A stretch of 16,226 bases of DNA, from NCBI GenBank assembly GCA_035649895.1, contig DASRIS010000193.1, positions 1 to 16,226 on the forward strand, written 5' to 3'. Made by a program: the position numbers and the translations under genes. Origin of the DNA: DASSUC01 sp035649895. Lineage in GTDB: Bacteria > Actinomycetota > Actinomycetes > Mycobacteriales > Micromonosporaceae. The notes beneath the pieces were generated by a model that did no database searches, had not been told where the DNA came from, and saw only the letters and a program-made list of their open reading frames with translations. Position 1 is the stretch's first letter. Every line of letters begins with the position of its first letter. This document shows, one piece after another, positions 8,162 through 14,246 of this stretch.

Positions 8162-8673
8162 ATAGTAGCCGCCTCATGATCATCGCACTCGGAAGCGCAG
8201 CCTTGGTCAACATCCTGAACGTGACCTTGATCGGCATCCTGAACGCGACAGTTGCCAAGCTGACCGCAACGGAGGTCCGACGCGGCTGGGAGCGGCTGCC
8301 TCATGCCCTGCTGTGCTTAGCGGCCAGAAGGCTGAGAGCCGATCTGCGCGAGGACCGGCTCGCGGAGTGGGCCGGTGAGCTTCACGAACTCCTCAGCCAT
8401 CCTCACACTCGGCCGGTGACCCGGCTCGTCCACAGCATCCACTACGCGCTCGGGCTGCTGCGGGTAGCTCCCTCCATCGCACGAGCGGGCACAAGGCCCG
8501 ATCAGGTGACCCGAAGCCCGGAAGGTTCCCTTCTCCCAGCGTCCCTCCGTGGCTGTTGGCACAGGGAAGAACGAGTACCGGACAGGTTCATGTTCAATCT
8601 CGTTCAGCTCCCGCCGTGGTTCGGGGGAGCATACGCACTGCCGTCGCCTTGCCGCGCTCGTAGACATCCCTGA
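8158..8673 (+). CDS. PadR-coupled small membrane-anchored protein, copy 1
   Basis: A 171-residue protein of unknown function. An N-terminal hydrophobic segment (about residues 6-28, MIIALGSAALVNILNVTLIG) suggests a membrane anchor. It is followed by a charged helical region with LPHALLCLAARRLRADL, RLAEWAGELHELLS and RLVHSIHYALGLLRVAP, and then a low-complexity tail that is only loosely conserved with copy 2. The start is fixed by the ATGA overlap with the PadR gene and by the matching start in copy 2. Compared with copy 2 it has extra residues in the hydrophobic segment (NVTLIGILN), which look like a small internal duplication of ILN-type codons. It might be a membrane partner of the regulator. 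I do not recognise the family by name. Confidence 0.75.
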   Translation: MNSSRLMIIALGSAALVNILNVTLIGILNATVAKLTATEVRRGWERLPHALLCLAARRLRADLREDRLAEWAGELHELLSHPHTRPVTRLVHSIHYALGLLRVAPSIARAGTRPDQVTRSPEGSLLPASLRGCWHREERVPDRFMFNLVQLPPWFGGAYALPSPCRARRHP

Positions 8674-8679
8674 TGCCTC

Positions 8680-8702
8680 TTGGCCGGCCACGGGCCAGCC
8701 AA
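8680..8702 (+). terminator. Hairpin after PadR module copy 1, terminator-like
   Basis: TTGGCCGGCC, loop ACG, GGCCAGCCAA forms a ten-base stem with one mismatch, starting seven bases after the stop of the membrane-protein gene. There is no T-tract, which is common for actinobacterial terminators. No equivalent hairpin follows copy 2. Confidence 0.5.
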
Positions 8703-8791
8703 CGAGAGCTACAGGAGGTGCCGTCTCTCACGCCTGGCGGCCAGTCAGCTCACACAGCAGCAACCAGTTGGCACCGGGTCGAGGAGACGAC

Positions 8792-9037
8792 ATGTTTGGA
8801 AGCATGATACGTGCTCACCGCCTGCGCAGAGCAATCACCCAGGAAGAGTTGGCCCACGCATCGGGACTGAGTGTCCGCACCATCAGAGACCTGGAAGCAG
8901 GCCGCATTGCTCGGCCCCGGCAAGGCACCGTCCGGATACTCGCCGATGCCTTCGAACTATGCGGCGACAAACGCGAGCGGTTCTACACGGCCGCGCTGCT
9001 GGAATCCGTACCGAGCGACAGCAGGCACACCGGCTGA
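8792..9037 (+). CDS. Stand-alone XRE-type helix-turn-helix protein
   Basis: An 81-residue protein that is almost entirely one Cro/C1-type HTH. IRAHRLRRAITQEELAHASG (6-25) and LSVRTIRDLEAGRIARPRQG (26-45) form the helix-turn-helix, followed by TVRILADAFELCGDKRERF (46-64). This spelling is typical of the N-terminus of large actinobacterial STAND/NB-ARC or TPR regulators, in which the HTH is followed by hundreds of residues. Here the reading frame stops 15 residues after the domain, so it is either a genuine small regulator or the severed head of a larger gene. GAGGAG (8781-8786), five bases before the ATG, supports the start. It is tandem to the PadR module and may act on local promoters. Confidence 0.75.
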   Translation: MFGSMIRAHRLRRAITQEELAHASGLSVRTIRDLEAGRIARPRQGTVRILADAFELCGDKRERFYTAALLESVPSDSRHTG

Positions 9038-9837
9038 GCCGCCAAGAACATCCACAGAAATCACTGTAAAAATGATCACTTCGCGTCGTGGGAGAGGACG
9101 AAGATCCAGCGCGCCATCAACTTCTGGCAGGAGGTCATCCCGCCGGCCAAAATGGCGCCCTGACGCAATAGCACGGACGTTGCGAGCCACATAGTAATGA
9201 CCAACAGAACGTGACGTAACGACCAACTTGGCGTCTTTGTCCCGCGGACGATACCTCAACTGCCGCCGAACCGCCGGTGAACTGCCTGGAGTCCGCAAGC
9301 CCCAATGGCCAACATGGAAACAGCGAGGCAGCCGAGGCGAACCAGCCAGGACCCGAGACCCACCATCGGTTCTGCCGTCCAGCCGGCGACTCGTCGTCGA
9401 CGCCCATGACGACGCGATAGCGGAATCATTGGCACAGTCAGCGTCCACCCGAAGCATGTTCGATGCAGAGTGGAGGAGAGCGATGGTCAGCCAAGGTGCA
9501 CATGGACTGAGCTGGCCGGGCCCGACCGCATGGTCACCCGGTACAGACAGCGTCCGCCCGACCGCACAACAGGAACTCTTATCACCACCTGCACGCAGGA
9601 TCACGGTTTTCTGTCCGCCCTCGGGGGCATCCGGTCCGGGCACAGGACACGAACCGGACTGGCGAAAAGCGGCCGTCATCGTGAGCTGCTATATGCGCCC
9701 CACGATGGACCCGGACCCCACGCAACCGGCGGTGGTCGTGATCCTCATCCTCGCTTCGATCCGGGGGCCGCCGTACTTCTACAGCGCGCATATATCATCC
9801 ACAAAATCGTGCGTAGAGTCTCGTCTGAAAAGTTATC
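9038..9837. other. 800-bp stretch with no convincing gene
   Basis: Open frames exist on both strands, but none shows a recognisable domain, plausible start signal or consistent codon-position bias. The composition is less GC-rich than the flanks, especially around 9780-9835. Right after the XRE stop, in the same frame, 9038-9154 reads into HFASWERTKIQRAINFWQEV and then a stop, which looks peptide-like but has no identifiable match. I read the region as decayed or intergenic DNA. Confidence 0.5.
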
Positions 9838-9960
9838 ATGTCATTTCGTTGTCGGCTTTCAAGGACAGTAGCGAGCGCGGTTCTCGCCGCATTCGCTGCC
9901 GTGCTGACAGTCACCGTCTCCGCGCAGCCAGCCAGCGCAGCACCCACCGTCTCTGGTGAC
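9838..9960 (+). pseudogene. Orphan signal-peptide stub of a secreted protein
   Basis: From the ATG at 9838 the frame encodes a textbook Sec signal: positively charged MSFRCRLSRT, a hydrophobic core (ASAVLAAFAAVLTVTV) and an A-x-A cleavage site in SAQPASAAP at about residue 35. No mature exported domain follows. Within about ten residues the frame runs into DNA of the neighbouring response-regulator relic, read in a different frame. I interpret it as the severed 5' end of a secreted-protein gene. The frame stays open to 10569 as a chance fusion, which I do not regard as a real protein. Confidence 0.5.
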
Positions 9961-10025
9961 GGGCGGGCGCGTGACGCCGGCCCGTCAGCCTGGGTCCAGC
10001 TGCGGTCACGGAGGATGGGCTGGTC

Positions 10026-10569
10026 ATGCGGGTGCTGGTGGTCGAGGACGAGCCGCGGCTGGCTGAGCGCCTGCGGGCCGGGGTGGTCGCGGATGGCTTC
10101 GCCGTGGACCTCACGGCCATCGGTACGGACGGGCTGTGGCTGGCGCGCGAGGAGCCGTTCGACGCGACCGTGCTCGACCTCATGCTGCCGGGCATCGACG
10201 CTGACCACCTCTGCCAGCACCGCGGAAGGGGCATCTGGACCCCCGATCCTGATGCTCACCGCAAAGGACGCGCCGTGGGACGAGGTAGCCGGGCTCGACG
10301 CCGGTGCCGGCGACTACCCGACCAAGCCGTTTTCGCACGCCGTGCTCGTGGCCCGGCTACGCGCTGGAGCTGCTGCTGCGCCGTCGCGAGGAGGTGCTCA
10401 GCAAGCGAGAGATCCTCGCCCACGTGTGGGACTTCAGCTTCGACGACAACCCGAATATCGTCGATGCCTACGCGCGGCGTCCGCGGACAAGCTGGACCTG
10501 CCGTTCTCGCGGGCGGCGATCGAGCCCCTGCGAGGGACCGGCTACCGGCTGGCCGCCGATAACGGCTGA
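10026..10569 (+). pseudogene. OmpR-type response regulator, frameshifted and internally deleted
   Basis: The N-terminus is a clean receiver domain: MRVLVVEDEPRLAERL with acidic pocket E7/D8 and phosphoacceptor D51 in TVLDLMLPG. At about 10240 the frame shifts: ILMLTAKD and GLDAGAGDY/TKPFSHAVLVARLRA continue one frame over. At about 10357 the rest of the linker and the first half of the winged-helix domain are missing, and ELLLRRREEVLSKREILAHV plus WDFSFDDNPNIVDAYARR follow in the third frame. At about 10485 it shifts again to KLDLPFSRAAIEPLRGTGYR (third-domain end) and stops at 10569. With three breaks and roughly 40 or more missing residues it cannot make a working regulator. It once formed a two-component pair with the kinase fragment that follows. 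Confidence 0.85.
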
Positions 10570-10606
10570 CCACCTACGCCGCGCCAGAGCCTCACTACGG
10601 GGGTCG

Positions 10607-10822
10607 ATGCGGCTGCGCACCGCGTGCGTCGGGGCCGCCGTCGTCGGGGTGACCCTTCTGGCCGGCGCCATTGCGCTGGTCGCGGTGCTGGTGCGGGAGG
10701 GGGAGGTACGCTCCACCGCCTCGCTGCGTGCCGCGCAGGCGGCCCGGGCACTCCAAGCCGGCGCAGACCTGAGCCGGATGGCACGGCCAGTAAGGCGGCG
10801 GAAAGCTGGTAAGGCATGTAGA
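10607..10822 (+). pseudogene. Histidine kinase N-terminal fragment
   Basis: From the ATG at 10607 the frame encodes MRLRTACVGAAVVGVTLLAG and a hydrophobic helix up to VAVLV, then REGEVRSTASLRAAQAARAL. This is the first transmembrane helix and start of the sensor loop of an OmpR-linked sensor kinase. Homology fades near 10790 and the DNA then becomes the promoter block of PadR copy 2 (from 10823), where the open frame ends at 10852. HAMP, HisKA and ATPase domains are absent from the window. The kinase was apparently truncated where the second PadR module joined. Confidence 0.7.
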
Positions 10823-10876
10823 TGTGTCTGCTGCCCGACTGTTGGTCGGTAGGTTACCTATGTAAAGTCCTTAGCT
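10823..10876 (+). promoter_or_regulatory. Conserved promoter block of PadR copy 2 (probably leaderless)
   Basis: Gap-free counterpart of 7763-7816 with seven differences. The -10-like box is TAAAGT (10863-10868), ending eight bases before the ATG, with TTGGTC (10842-10847) further upstream. The stretch CCTATGTAAA and the sequence TCCTTAGCT just before the ATG are identical in both copies, suggesting selection on the promoter or an operator. Confidence 0.45.
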
Positions 10877-11221
10877 ATGCAGCCCGACCGAGCATGGATC
10901 ACCTTGGCAGTTGCCACGGTGCTGCGAATGTTCCTTGACGATGTCGCTCAGCCGCGCTACGGCTACGAGCTCATGCAGGTCACTGGGTTCCCCAGCGGGA
11001 AGCTGTATCCGATTCTGGCCCGCCTGGAGGCCGCTGGTTGGCTGCGCCGGGAGCGCAAGATCATCAATGCGTCGACCGCGGCGCGTCCACCACGGTACTG
11101 GTACAGGCTCACTGAGCACGGCATCGCCTCTGCCCGTTACGGGCTTGCCGTGCTGCGCCAGCAGATGACTCCGGCCGTAGGTACGGCTCGGCGGACACAT
11201 CCCGAGGTTGGCCTGGCATGA
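10877..11221 (+). CDS. PadR-like winged-helix regulator, copy 2
   Basis: A 114-residue paralogue of the regulator at 7817. The HTH half, VATVLRMFLDDVAQPRYGYE through ARLEAAGWL, is identical to copy 1; changes concentrate in the N-terminal five to eight residues and after residue 55 (RRERKIINASTAARPPRYWY, EHGIASARYGLAV). Identical recognition elements imply that both copies bind the same DNA sequence, while the diverged C-terminal part could change dimerisation. There is no frameshift or stop, so it appears intact. Its stop overlaps the next start as ATGA, the same coupling as in copy 1. Upstream lies the broken two-component system rather than drmD. Confidence 0.85.
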   Translation: MQPDRAWITLAVATVLRMFLDDVAQPRYGYELMQVTGFPSGKLYPILARLEAAGWLRRERKIINASTAARPPRYWYRLTEHGIASARYGLAVLRQQMTPAVGTARRTHPEVGLA

Positions 11222-11727
11222 ACGGTACTCGACTCATGATTATTGCGGTCGGCAGCGCGACCTTGGTCGGCGTACTGAACGCGACAGTTGCCAAGCTGAC
11301 CGCAACGGAGACGGGATGCGGCTGGGAGCGGCTGCCTCATGCACTGCTGTGCTTAGCGGCCAGAAGGCTGAGGGCCGAGCTGCGCCAAGACCGGCTCGCA
11401 GAGTGGGCCGGTGAGCTTCACGAGCTTCTCAGCCGCCCGCACGCCCGGTCGGTGATCCGGCTCGTCCACGGCATCCGCTACGCACTCGGGCTGCTGTGGG
11501 TTGCACCGACCATCGGGCGGGAGGCGACGAATCTCAAGCATTCAACCCGGACCTGGGCACGCCCCCTTCCTCCAGTCTCCATCCGCGACTTGTGGCACAG
11601 CAGCGAGCGGATACCGGCACGTCGGTACCGAGGTGCCAGCTCGTTTCTGGCCATGCAGGTCTGCGGCCGGAGCCGGTCAAATGAATTCGAGCCGCCACGG
11701 AGTCCATTCACGGGTTGTCGGCTGTGA
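11218..11727 (+). CDS. PadR-coupled small membrane-anchored protein, copy 2
   Basis: A 169-residue paralogue of the protein at 8158. The N-terminal hydrophobic anchor is shorter (LMIIAVGSATLVGVLNATVA). The central block WERLPHALLCLAARRLRAEL, RLAEWAGELHELLS and RLVHGIRYALGLLWVAP is well conserved, whereas the tail keeps only scattered matches such as LPP-SIRDLWHSSERIPAR. The last 35 or so residues are unrelated to copy 1 and are probably read from adjoining DNA. The function is unknown. Conservation of the central block in an old duplicate argues that it is translated and under selection in at least one copy. Confidence 0.7.
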   Translation: MNGTRLMIIAVGSATLVGVLNATVAKLTATETGCGWERLPHALLCLAARRLRAELRQDRLAEWAGELHELLSRPHARSVIRLVHGIRYALGLLWVAPTIGREATNLKHSTRTWARPLPPVSIRDLWHSSERIPARRYRGASSFLAMQVCGRSRSNEFEPPRSPFTGCRL

Positions 11728-11956
11728 CACGAAGCTCGGCCAGCAGGATCGCGTCCAGATGACTCTCGCCGCGGGCCTTGGCCGCCTGTACCTTGCCTGT
11801 ACCTACGTGTACGCCGCGGCTAGCGCGACGGTGACCTGTAGGTGGGCCAGAACCGTATACAAAGGCAAAGCCCGGGACCGGCCCGTTGGCGCGCCCCCAC
11901 TCGACCATCGACGCCAGCTCCTGGTACAGCCAGCGAGACGCGACGCTGATTACCAC
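11708..11956 (-). CDS. Possible small protein or gene remnant, unknown
   Basis: An 82-residue frame from a GTG at 11956. It begins VISVASRWLYQELASMVEWG and contains GPVPGFAFVYGSG, HVGTGKVQAAKARGE and SHLDAILLAELRVTADNP, which read like genuine protein rather than a shadow frame, and no competing gene lies on the other strand except the last 20 bases of the membrane protein. No domain is recognised. It may be a decayed remnant of a plasmid- or phage-type small protein. No ribosome binding site is evident. Confidence 0.3.
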   Translation of the reverse strand: MVISVASRWLYQELASMVEWGRANGPVPGFAFVYGSGPPTGHRRASRGVHVGTGKVQAAKARGESHLDAILLAELRVTADNP

Positions 11957-11985
11957 CGGTCACTGCCCCTTATTATAACTGAAGG

Positions 11986-12588
11986 ATGATTTGCGGAGTT
12001 CGTGCTGGTCCCGGGAGGCTGGTACCGGTCGGGCTGGACACCAGTGTGTTGGGTGGGGCGTGGGTGGCCGACCCGCGGACGATCACGGCGGCGCTGGTTG
12101 AGGCCGGTTACCGTGACCGTCGCAGACGGGTGTTCACCGGGGCGCTGACCGTGGCCGTGGTGCTGGCCCAGTGCCTGTACCGGCGGGAGAGCTACGACCT
12201 GGTCATCGGCAGGGTCCTGGCCGAGGTCCCCAGGTCCGGGTGGAGGGCCGCCCCAGCGGGCCGGCGCTGTCGAAGCCCGTACCCGGCTGGGCGGCGTGGT
12301 CATGCCGGCGGTGTCGACCACGCCGCCGCCGCGATGCCCGCCCCTGGCGGGGAGTGTTACGCGTTCGGGCTGCTGGTCACCGCGTTCGACGGCACCGTGG
12401 TGGACCTGGCCGCCACCGACGACATCCGGGCCGTGGACGGTTCGCGGGTGGTGCCCGTGGTGGTGTGCGGTCTGCGGTGGGTGCTGGCCACCCGCCTGGG
12501 ATGCTGCTCGGTCAGCGAGCCGGCTCTGGCCGACCAGTTGGCCGGGCAGATCAGGTCCGGCACGCTGAACCTGGCCGACCGGCCGTGA
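11986..12588 (+). pseudogene. IS4-family transposase remnant
   Basis: The first part, LDTSVLGGAWVADPRTITAA with RDRRRRVFTGALTVAVVLAQ and LYRRESYDLVIGRVLAEVP, is the N-terminal domain of actinobacterial IS4 transposases. A frame change near 12230 moves PSGPALSK into the next frame; near 12270 the expected ARTRLGGVVM lies in the third; then YAFGLLVTAFDGTVVDLAA, corresponding to the catalytic-domain first strand (DGT), returns to the first. The sequence ends at SGTLNLADRP, just where the DDE domain should continue, and abuts the drmD relic at 12581. At least two to three frameshifts plus truncation make it non-functional. AT-rich TTATTATAACTGAAGG (11970-11985) just before it may be the left element end. 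Confidence 0.7.
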
Positions 12589-12785
12589 TCGTGCTGAAAC
12601 CGAGTCGACGACCACCCACCGTCGCCTGCGGACCGTGACGAGCTGGCCCCCGACCGGAGCGCCGGCAGGCCCTGGCCCTGCGGGCGGAGAATCCTCGATC
12701 AGCGCCATCACGGCCATGACTCGACCCTATCGAGAGGGCGTGAAAGCGTTCTGCCGCACGGCAGCCTGGTTGGGCCAACTCGTCT
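12581..12785 (-). pseudogene. Relic of the drmD 5' end and promoter (direct repeat copy B)
   Basis: Read on the minus strand from an ATG at 12717 it gives MAVMALIEDSPPAGPGPAGA followed by VGGQLVTV and RRRWVVVDSV, clearly the N-terminus of the DrmD-like helicase at 7452. A single-base deletion after about codon 40 breaks the frame, and the homology ends at 12581 against the IS4 remnant. Upstream, 68 bases including TAGGGT and the 16-base GAAAGCGTTCTGCCGC block are kept. Identity with 7315-7520 is about 82%. The open frame continuing to 11950 is chance. This is a dead fragment of a second, diverged helicase gene or of an ancient duplication. Confidence 0.85.
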
Positions 12786-12803
12786 GGTCATTCCGGCCCA
12801 ACC
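12768..12803. repeat. Nine-base perfect inverted repeat
   Basis: GGTTGGGCC (12768-12776) and GGCCCAACC (12795-12803) are exact complements separated by 18 bases. The left arm overlaps the end of the drmD relic block. No T-tract follows. It could be an operator, a hairpin or a remnant element end; nothing further identifies it. Confidence 0.5.
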
Positions 12804-12883
12804 TAACGGCAACGGCAGCAGATGGTGAGCTGGCGTTCGCCTAGAGCACCCTAACGGGAGACCCCTGGTGAAGACGAACCTTG

Positions 12884-12933
12884 CTGCCGGCTGCCGGCAG
12901 TGCGTCGAGCCGTAGCCCGCCACCTCTTGGTGG
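12884..12933 (-). terminator. Two small hairpins after the Uma2 gene, terminator-like
   Basis: On the minus strand, just past the Uma2 stop at 12938, CCACC-TCTT-GGTGG (12920-12933) is a perfect five-base stem, and CTGCCGG-CTG-CCGGCAG (12884-12900) is a perfect seven-base stem. There is no T-tract. Between 12786 and 12883 I see nothing else. Confidence 0.35.
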
Positions 12934-12937
12934 AGAG

Positions 12938-13492
12938 TCAGTCGAGGTGATCGGCTGGTGCCGTGTTCAGCAGCCAGGACAGCGGCATCTTCGTGACCAC
13001 TGCGTACTCACTGTTCTGGTTGAGGCGATGCTGGGTGACGGTCTGCGCGGCATCGCGGTCGACCATCCAGTAACGGGGTATGCCGGCTCTTGCGTACTCC
13101 CGGCGCTTAACCATCTCATCCATCGCCTCGGATCCCGGCGACACGATCTCGACCACAAGCAGGAGGTCGGCAATCGAGAGCCAGATACTTCGTGGCTGCG
13201 GCCTCGCCCACAGCGTCAGATCGGGGATCCGGCCGCCATCACCGCCGGGACCGGGGATCTGGACACCAGCCGCCTGCAACACCTGCTCGGCTGGCCAGCC
13301 GGCCATCGCTAGCCATACCAGCAGCCGGCTTGCGATCGCGGCGTGCTCCGAGTCTGGCGGCGGCATTACGGAAAGAACTCCCTCTGAGCTGGTCTCATAG
13401 CGATGCCCATGCATGTCCGCAGCGATCATAGCCGCAAGATCATCAAGCGTGACCACAGAAGGCATGTGCCTTCCGACGGTTTCAGCGCTCAT
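12938..13492 (-). CDS. Uma2 family (DUF820) PD-(D/E)XK nuclease-like protein
   Basis: A 184-residue protein with the full Uma2 layout. MPSVVTLDDLAAM (10-22), RYETSSEGVLSVMPPP (31-46), then IPDLTLW with D91, LLVVEIVSPGSE with E115, K129 in MVKRREYARAGIPRYWMVD, and the C-terminal MPLSWLLNT. D91 and E115 are candidate metal ligands of the restriction-nuclease fold. Members are abundant in actinobacteria and cyanobacteria and their biological role is unsettled; the usual name 'endonuclease' is based on fold. The length is normal, and no frameshift or stop is seen. The start at 13492 has a weak AGGA upstream; an in-frame ATG at codon 10 is an alternative. It is monocistronic. Confidence 0.9.
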   Translation of the reverse strand: MSAETVGRHMPSVVTLDDLAAMIAADMHGHRYETSSEGVLSVMPPPDSEHAAIASRLLVWLAMAGWPAEQVLQAAGVQIPGPGGDGGRIPDLTLWARPQPRSIWLSIADLLLVVEIVSPGSEAMDEMVKRREYARAGIPRYWMVDRDAAQTVTQHRLNQNSEYAVVTKMPLSWLLNTAPADHLD

Positions 13493-13726
13493 TCGACGAT
13501 CCTAGGGCGTCGTCTAGATCGCCGAGTAGGTGGCGAGGGTTCGGTCGCATGAGCTGCGCTCGCCAAGCGCCACGATCCGCCAGCACCCCGGGGTCGCGCT
13601 CGCCCACCTCGTTCCCAGGAGCCGACGGCGGCGGCAGGCCCCTGAGCCCAGCCTCGGCACCGCGGCACTGGTACGGACCAACATCCAGACCGTCGTCGAC
13701 CCCGTCGCGGTCCCGGTCACTGGGGT

Positions 13727-14119
13727 TTCCGGGTCCCGGTAGGTATCCGCAACGCCGGACCGCGGACCGTCACCGCACCGGCCGGGCAGGCGGCGACAAC
13801 CCTCGGCCTCTGGCACTGCCCCACCGGCCGCGCACTTGCGGTCGGCGCGACGTCATGGCAGTCGTTGACCTTCTCCACGCTGGCGTACCTCAGCCAGTTC
13901 CAGCTGCTCATCGACAGCAGCTACGCCGATGACCGCTATCTGGCGGACAACGCCAGCCGACTGACGATGATCAAGCCAGGTACCTTGGGCGGCGGCGGAG
14001 GCGGCGGCCTGCCGGTCACCGGCCACCCCCCTGGTCCGGCTGGGTGGCGCTGGCGTGGTGCTGGTCCTGGCCGGTGCGGTGGGGCCAGGCGCAGGCGCTT
14101 CACGCTCGACTCCGACTGA
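13727..14119 (+). pseudogene. Broken C-terminus of an LPXTG cell-wall-anchored protein
   Basis: One frame gives FRVPVGIRNAGPRTVTAPAG, typical of a beta-sandwich surface domain, then LGLWHCPTGRALAVGATSWQ and YLSQFQLLIDSSYADDRYLA, a glycine linker and LPVTG (14009-14023). The hydrophobic helix that should follow a sortase motif lies one frame over: LVRLGGAGVVLVLAGAVG (14031-14084). The positively charged tail RRRRFTLDSD then returns to the first frame and stops at 14119. Two compensating frameshifts therefore destroy the membrane segment. The spacing LPXTG, helix, arginine tail is exactly that of a sortase signal. No intact start exists upstream (13493-13726 contains no gene I can support), so the N-terminal part is lost. 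Confidence 0.65.
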
Positions 14120-14210
14120 GCATTGGATGAGGCGACCAGCTAACCGGCGCTGAGCGGCCGGCCGCACAGCCGGGAGCGGTAGGCCGGGCCGAGCCCACGG
14201 GTGCTGCCGC

Positions 14211-14239
14211 TTGACACCGGCGGACCACGTGGGTGGACT
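14211..14239 (+). promoter_or_regulatory. Possible promoter of the kinase-dehydrogenase operon
   Basis: TTGACA (14211-14216) is a perfect -35 hexamer. Seventeen bases later TGGACT (14234-14239) is a poor -10 that lies seven bases before the ATG, which would give a leaderless transcript. The weak -10 keeps this tentative. Confidence 0.3.
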
Positions 14240-14246
14240 GAGCGCC

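Larger units (their letters stand above)
7763..8586. repeat. Duplicated regulator module, copy 1
   Basis: Promoter, PadR gene and most of the membrane-protein gene recur in the same orientation at 10823-11622. Similarity is strongest in the promoter and HTH-coding part and fades in the tail of the second gene. The duplication is old enough for many silent and some replacement changes. Confidence 0.85.
10823..11622. repeat. Duplicated regulator module, copy 2
   Basis: Same-orientation counterpart of 7763-8586. Its left edge coincides with the end of the kinase fragment, which marks the insertion or recombination point. The copy lacks 27 bases present in copy 1 near the start of the membrane-protein gene. 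Confidence 0.85.

Noticed and set aside
9038..9154. Stop-codon readthrough extension of the XRE protein
   Set aside because: The in-frame peptide after the TGA looks protein-like but has no stop-context signal or recognisable homology, so readthrough is not supported.
9228..9959. Overlapping open frames on both strands in the gene-poor stretch
   Set aside because: No domain, no start signal and no strand-consistent codon bias; retained only as an unannotated region.
9838..10569. 243-residue fusion of signal peptide and response regulator
   Set aside because: It is open only by chance: most of the receiver is read out of frame, and correct peptides appear only in alternating frames.
11950..12717. 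255-residue minus-strand protein beginning like DrmD
   Set aside because: Only the first 40 or so residues are DrmD; the rest is the reverse of a transposase remnant after a frameshift.
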